Notes under the pieces: generated by a model
Seen by the model: only the letters and a program-made list of their open reading frames with translations
Told to the model about the DNA's origin: nothing
Database searches by the model: none
Program-made: the position numbers and the translations under genes
Shown: positions 6,890-9,238 of the stretch, one piece after another
Position numbering within the stretch: the first letter of the stretch is position 1
How the letters are laid out: each line of letters starts with the position of its first letter
Origin: Desulfobulbaceae bacterium
Lineage (GTDB): Bacteria; Desulfobacterota; Desulfobulbia; Desulfobulbales; Desulfocapsaceae
Direction: 5' to 3'
DNA: 9,238 nucleotides
NCBI GenBank assembly: GCA_030599175.1
Contig: JAUVON010000091.1
Span: 1-9,238, forward strand

Positions 6890-7032
6890 TATGAAAGTCC
6901 TGTAATATTTGGGAGAAAAGGGATTCGGAGGAGTGTTGACACAACAGGTAAGCGAACCTGCGAGACTCCGATCCACAGCCTGCGAGGACGTTTGGCAACA
7001 CTCCTCTGAATCCCGGTTATATTACTTTCATA
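6890..7032. repeat. 143-bp inverted-repeat element (MITE-like element, structured RNA or elaborate terminator)
   Basis: The inner arms GGGATTCGGAGGAGTGTTG (6920-6938) and CAACACTCCTCTGAATCCC (6996-7014) pair over 19 positions with one G-U (+ strand RNA). Outside them TAATAT (6903-6908) pairs with ATATTA (7019-7024), and TATGAAAG (6890-6897) with CTTTCATA (7025-7032), across bulges. The 57-base core contains a CAGGT/ACCTG hairpin (6946-6961 region) and CCTGCGAG twice (6957-6964 and 6979-6986), 22 bp apart. On the - strand the inner stem is followed by TTTTCT, so it could end the upstream kinase-like transcript. A 33-bp paired total with a structured core is far more than a simple terminator needs. 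It has no recognised family, no GTTRRRY core box of an attC site, and no clear target duplication. Confidence 0.75.
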
Positions 7033-7075
7033 ACAGCGAAGCAGTGTCATCGTTGTGAAATTAATTTCATGGGCG

Positions 7076-7918
7076 TCAGTCGAGATCAAGATTATGAAAA
7101 GGGTTGACGTGATCTCTTCTCGCCTTCACAGGTTTTTCAAAAACCACATCTTTTAGTCCGTAGGTCTGGATGAGGGAATCTGCAGTTTCCCGGCGAGTAT
7201 TTTTGTCATTCTTCAGCAGACCGCCAAGGTTTCCCAGAGAAACTATTCCGTCATCAATTGTCACACTTGCATGTGGTGAACTCTTGACGATTTTGGCGTG
7301 AATATTTGAAAGCAGGGTTTTGATTTTCAATTTTTCTGTGGACCCAGCAGTTGCTTTGAATTTTCCTTTTTTAATCGTTTCCTCGAGAATGCCAACTACA
7401 TCATCAACAGAGAGAACATCAATATGGAGCACCATATCATACAGTCTGCAGTCCCGGCAATCTGCCCCATAAAGATGCAGTCCCCATTTACGGCGCTCCT
7501 CGTCATTCTTTTTCAGAGAGTAACGTGCTTTATCTGCGGAACAGTTTTCGTGCTTCATTTCCTCCTTTATTCTGTCCTCCATATTTGCAGTGATCCGCAC
7601 CTTTAAAACATGGGAAATGTCCTGCAGAAAAAAGTGACCGGCCAGGCCATGGTACACAACATTGTCTTTAACCACACGATTGTATAATGAGGAGCATATA
7701 TACCTGATAAAACGCTCTCTGCCATGACTGAAGCGTTCAAGCACTGATGGCGCATCGTGTAAAGCTCTGACCAGCCTGATTTCGGGAATGTTAAATTCTG
7801 TTGATGCCGCAAGAAGTATGTCACGAGACACGCATTCATAGCCAAGTCGCTGCGCGAGGGATTCAGCTACTTCTTTTCCTCGACTAAACGAACCTCTCGA
7901 TATTGTGATAATGGCCAT
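7076..7918 (-). CDS. cytidylate kinase-like family protein with C-terminal BON-like domain
   Basis: A 280-residue protein. Residues 1-185 resemble the cytidylate kinase-like (AAA-type NTPase, PF13189-like) family: an N-terminal strand and loop IITISRGSFSRGKEVAE, then the region VVYHGLAGHFFLQDISHVLKVRI (88-110) and a charged stretch with ERRKWGLHLYGADCRDCRLYD (141-161). The P-loop is unusual: GSFSRGKE has the GxxxxGK spacing but Glu where Ser or Thr normally follows, so nucleotide phosphorylation should not be assumed. Residues about 197-263 look like a BON domain (IVKSSPHASVTIDDGIVSLGN, then ETADSLIQTYGLKDVVFE), usually linked to membrane or phospholipid binding. AAGGAGG (7930-7924) stands five bases before the ATG. 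It is separated from the aminotransferase by the inverted-repeat element. The partners and substrate are unknown. Confidence 0.75.
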   Translation of the reverse strand: MAIITISRGSFSRGKEVAESLAQRLGYECVSRDILLAASTEFNIPEIRLVRALHDAPSVLERFSHGRERFIRYICSSLYNRVVKDNVVYHGLAGHFFLQDISHVLKVRITANMEDRIKEEMKHENCSADKARYSLKKNDEERRKWGLHLYGADCRDCRLYDMVLHIDVLSVDDVVGILEETIKKGKFKATAGSTEKLKIKTLLSNIHAKIVKSSPHASVTIDDGIVSLGNLGGLLKNDKNTRRETADSLIQTYGLKDVVFEKPVKARRDHVNPFHNLDLD

Positions 7919-7930
7919 ATAATCCTCCTT

Positions 7931-8359
7931 TTTCTATGGGATACTTCGGATAATTAACTTTTCGTTTAACATCAAAGCGTGTTGAGAAATTTACAGCTGA
8001 TATAGGGTGATGCAGTAGTATGTGCTTATCTTTGAGGATAAAATTTTGATTCGAGTTAGTAAAAACGTAAGCATTTAACCTCGAATGTCGCCATAAATTA
8101 AATTATGTGGAGATATTTAACCAAATTATTTAACACTCAAATTCCTGCCTTGAGCCGTAGTTCTACTCCGGTCAGCAGAGACCGGATGCCCGGTTTACAG
8201 ATAAGAGCCATATCAATACAGCCGGGGTTATATGACGAAACTGTCTACCCGATCCTTTGGCAAAACCCTTCGGTCTGAGAGGTAAGTGGAAATGGTGATA
8301 GACAACACTGTAATGCTTTGGTGTGCCCTTTAGAGTGAACAAATGGTGGAGAATTAAAT
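7931..8359. other. long gap without a confident gene; several hairpins
   Basis: The left part (7931-8140) is A/T-rich and must hold the promoter of the kinase-like gene. TTGATG and TATCCG on the - strand (about 7975-7950) are 17 bases apart but a poor match. The right part (8141-8300) is richer in G/C and folds: TCCGGTC/GACCGGA (8167-8186), GATA/TATC (8200-8214) inside CCCGG/CCGGG (8189-8226). One + strand frame is open at 8105-8278 (57 codons, starting MWRYLTKLF) without a ribosome site or recognisable similarity. I cannot match the fold to any riboswitch or intron domain I know. Confidence 0.5.
8049..8086. repeat. inverted repeat in the A/T-rich gap
   Basis: ATTCGAG (8049-8055) and CTCGAAT (8080-8086) are perfect inverted copies, and TTA/TAA extends the pairing past a one-base bulge. 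The 24-base interval makes it a loose hairpin or a pair of half-sites. It lies about 130 bases upstream of the kinase-like gene. Confidence 0.4.
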
Positions 8360-8482
8360 ATGGTAAGGCGGATACCCTGGCAAGATTTTACTGTTATGCT
8401 TACAGTATTTGCCATTACAGTTTTTGTTGATCTTATTGCGGCAGAAGGTGAGGAGGGATTAAGAGTATGTTTAGTAAAATAG
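8360..8482 (+). pseudogene. relic of a SulP-family anion transporter (40-codon fragment)
   Basis: The 40-residue frame reads MVRRIPWQDF, then a hydrophobic segment TVMLTVFAITVFVDLIAA, then EGEEGLRVCLVK and TAG. The pattern IPWQDxxVMLxxFxLTVFVDLIxA is characteristic of a late transmembrane segment of SulP (SLC26-type) sulfate/bicarbonate permeases, where AVGVG would follow. Here the match stops exactly there. Weak resemblance may extend upstream to 8339, bounded by a TGA at 8336-8338. Intact SulP proteins exceed 500 residues, so most of the gene, including the STAS domain, is gone. GGAG (8348-8351) sits eight bases before the ATG, so the fragment could still be translated as a one-helix membrane peptide. 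Its end overlaps the start of the dioxygenase-like gene by 16 bases in another frame. Confidence 0.6.
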
Positions 8483-9238
8483 TGACAAATGAGAATGATC
8501 AGCCGGGATCAGTAATATATATCCCCCATGGCGGCGGGCCATGGCCCCTGCTTGGAGATCCCCGCCACAGAGACCTGATCGGTTTTCTGGAAAAGGTGCC
8601 ATCTTTCCTTGTTAAACCTTCGGCGATCCTTGTGGTCAGTGGGCACTGGGAGGAGAGCAAGCCGACAGTTAACAGCGGTGTTGCTCCGTCTCTTTTCTAT
8701 GATTACTCTGGTTTTCCTGAAGAATCCTATAGGATAACTTACCCTGCTCCAGGAGATCCCTTACTTGCAGACAGGATTGTAAAACTACTGGGAAGCCATG
8801 GTGTCCAGGCAGCCTGCGATGACCATCGTGGATTTGATCACGGCGTTTTTGTTCCCCTGAAAATTATGTACCCGGAGGCGACGATACCCTGTGTTCAACT
8901 CTCCCTGGTAAACAGTCTGGATCCTGCTGAGCACATCCGGATCGGCAGGGCTTTGTCCGATCTGCTGGAAGAAGAGAATCTGCTGATTATCGGTTCAGGA
9001 GCCTCGTTTCATAATCTTCGGGCCTTTCATGAAGAACCTACAGAAGAAGCGAAAGCCGGGAATGAATCCTTTGAGAAATGGCTTATAGACACCCTCTCAA
9101 GTGACGGATTGTCTGAAAAAGAAAGAGCAGGGATGCTGGAGAAATGGGAGAGCGCTCCAGCCGCAAGATACTGCCACCCCAGGGAAGAACATCTGCTCCC
9201 TCTGCATGTCTGTTACGGTATATGCTCAGCCGCTGCCC
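8467..9238 (+). CDS. LigB/DODA-type class III extradiol dioxygenase-like protein (3' end outside window)
   Basis: The frame runs open for 257 codons to the window edge. It matches the DODA/YgiD-like branch of LigB-fold extradiol ring-cleavage dioxygenases, which use Fe(II) or Zn(II) to open catechol-type rings. Segments in order: IPHGGGPWPLLGD (19-31, His21), VVSGHWE (56-62, His60), YDYSGFPEESYRITYPAPGD (78-97), RGFDHGVFVPLKIMYPEA (121-138, His125), IIGSGASFHNLR (174-185, His182) and CHPREEHLLPLH (236-247, His242). The histidines expected for metal binding and catalysis (21, 60, 182, 242) are all present. PHGGGP replaces the commoner SHGSP, marking a subgroup. AGGAGG (8451-8456) lies ten bases before the ATG, and a stop codon at 8449-8451 rules out an earlier in-frame start. 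Substrate unknown; many relatives in anaerobes are uncharacterised. Confidence 0.88.
   Translation, partial: MFSKIVTNENDQPGSVIYIPHGGGPWPLLGDPRHRDLIGFLEKVPSFLVKPSAILVVSGHWEESKPTVNSGVAPSLFYDYSGFPEESYRITYPAPGDPLLADRIVKLLGSHGVQAACDDHRGFDHGVFVPLKIMYPEATIPCVQLSLVNSLDPAEHIRIGRALSDLLEEENLLIIGSGASFHNLRAFHEEPTEEAKAGNESFEKWLIDTLSSDGLSEKERAGMLEKWESAPAARYCHPREEHLLPLHVCYGICSAAA

Noticed and set aside
6890..7032. Integron attC site
   Set aside because: Size and fold are in range, but the ends lack the RYYYAAC and GTTRRRY core boxes, and there is no cassette array around it.
6844..7089. 81-codon - strand frame overlapping the aminotransferase start
   Set aside because: It is produced by the inverted-repeat element, which stays open in this frame; it has no ribosome site or recognisable domain, and its residue mix (Arg/Leu/Val-rich) reflects the repeat.
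8141..8300. Known riboswitch (cobalamin, TPP, c-di-GMP, moco) or group II intron domain V
   Set aside because: GAGCCGTAG and GGTCTGAGAGG recall short bits of such RNAs, but the conserved cores do not follow in order or spacing.

Overview
The window reads as a stretch of bacterial chromosome from an anaerobic, deltaproteobacterium-like organism (Desulfobacterota; the Desulfobulbales are my best guess from the look of the proteins). The placement is inference from gene content and protein flavour; no rRNA or lineage marker is present. Most of it is housekeeping and stress-response sequence. The accessory-looking part is the right third.

Layout, left to right. The + strand begins with the 3' end of a PDZ-domain protein (1-261), followed by a weak terminator, a promoter and a complete two-domain prolyl isomerase (cyclophilin fused to FKBP, 400-1428). 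This gene meets trpS (1484-2449, - strand) tail to tail across one shared hairpin terminator. The rest, up to 7918, is on the - strand. Read in the direction of transcription it runs: a cytidylate kinase-like/BON protein (7918-7076), a pyridoxal-phosphate aminotransferase (6847-5543), grpE (5304-4699), dnaK (4531-2603) and trpS. grpE has its own promoter and dnaK ends in a strong terminator, so grpE-dnaK form one chaperone unit. No hrcA, dnaJ or CIRCE operator lies beside it.

From 7919 to 8466 there is a long, mostly non-coding stretch with several hairpins. At its right end is a short relic of a SulP anion transporter. That relic overlaps the start of a LigB/DODA-type extradiol dioxygenase-like gene (8467 onward), which runs off the right edge.

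The least explained structures are three. The first is a 143-bp inverted-repeat element between the kinase-like gene and the aminotransferase (6890-7032). It has a 19-bp inner stem, alternative pairings and an internal 8-bp direct repeat spaced 22 bp apart. The second is a perfect 16-bp palindrome just upstream of the grpE promoter, immediately followed on the other strand by a well-spaced ribosome site and a 22-codon reading frame. The third is the structured gap holding the SulP relic. Nothing here is a recognisable defence system, prophage, CRISPR array or complete insertion sequence.
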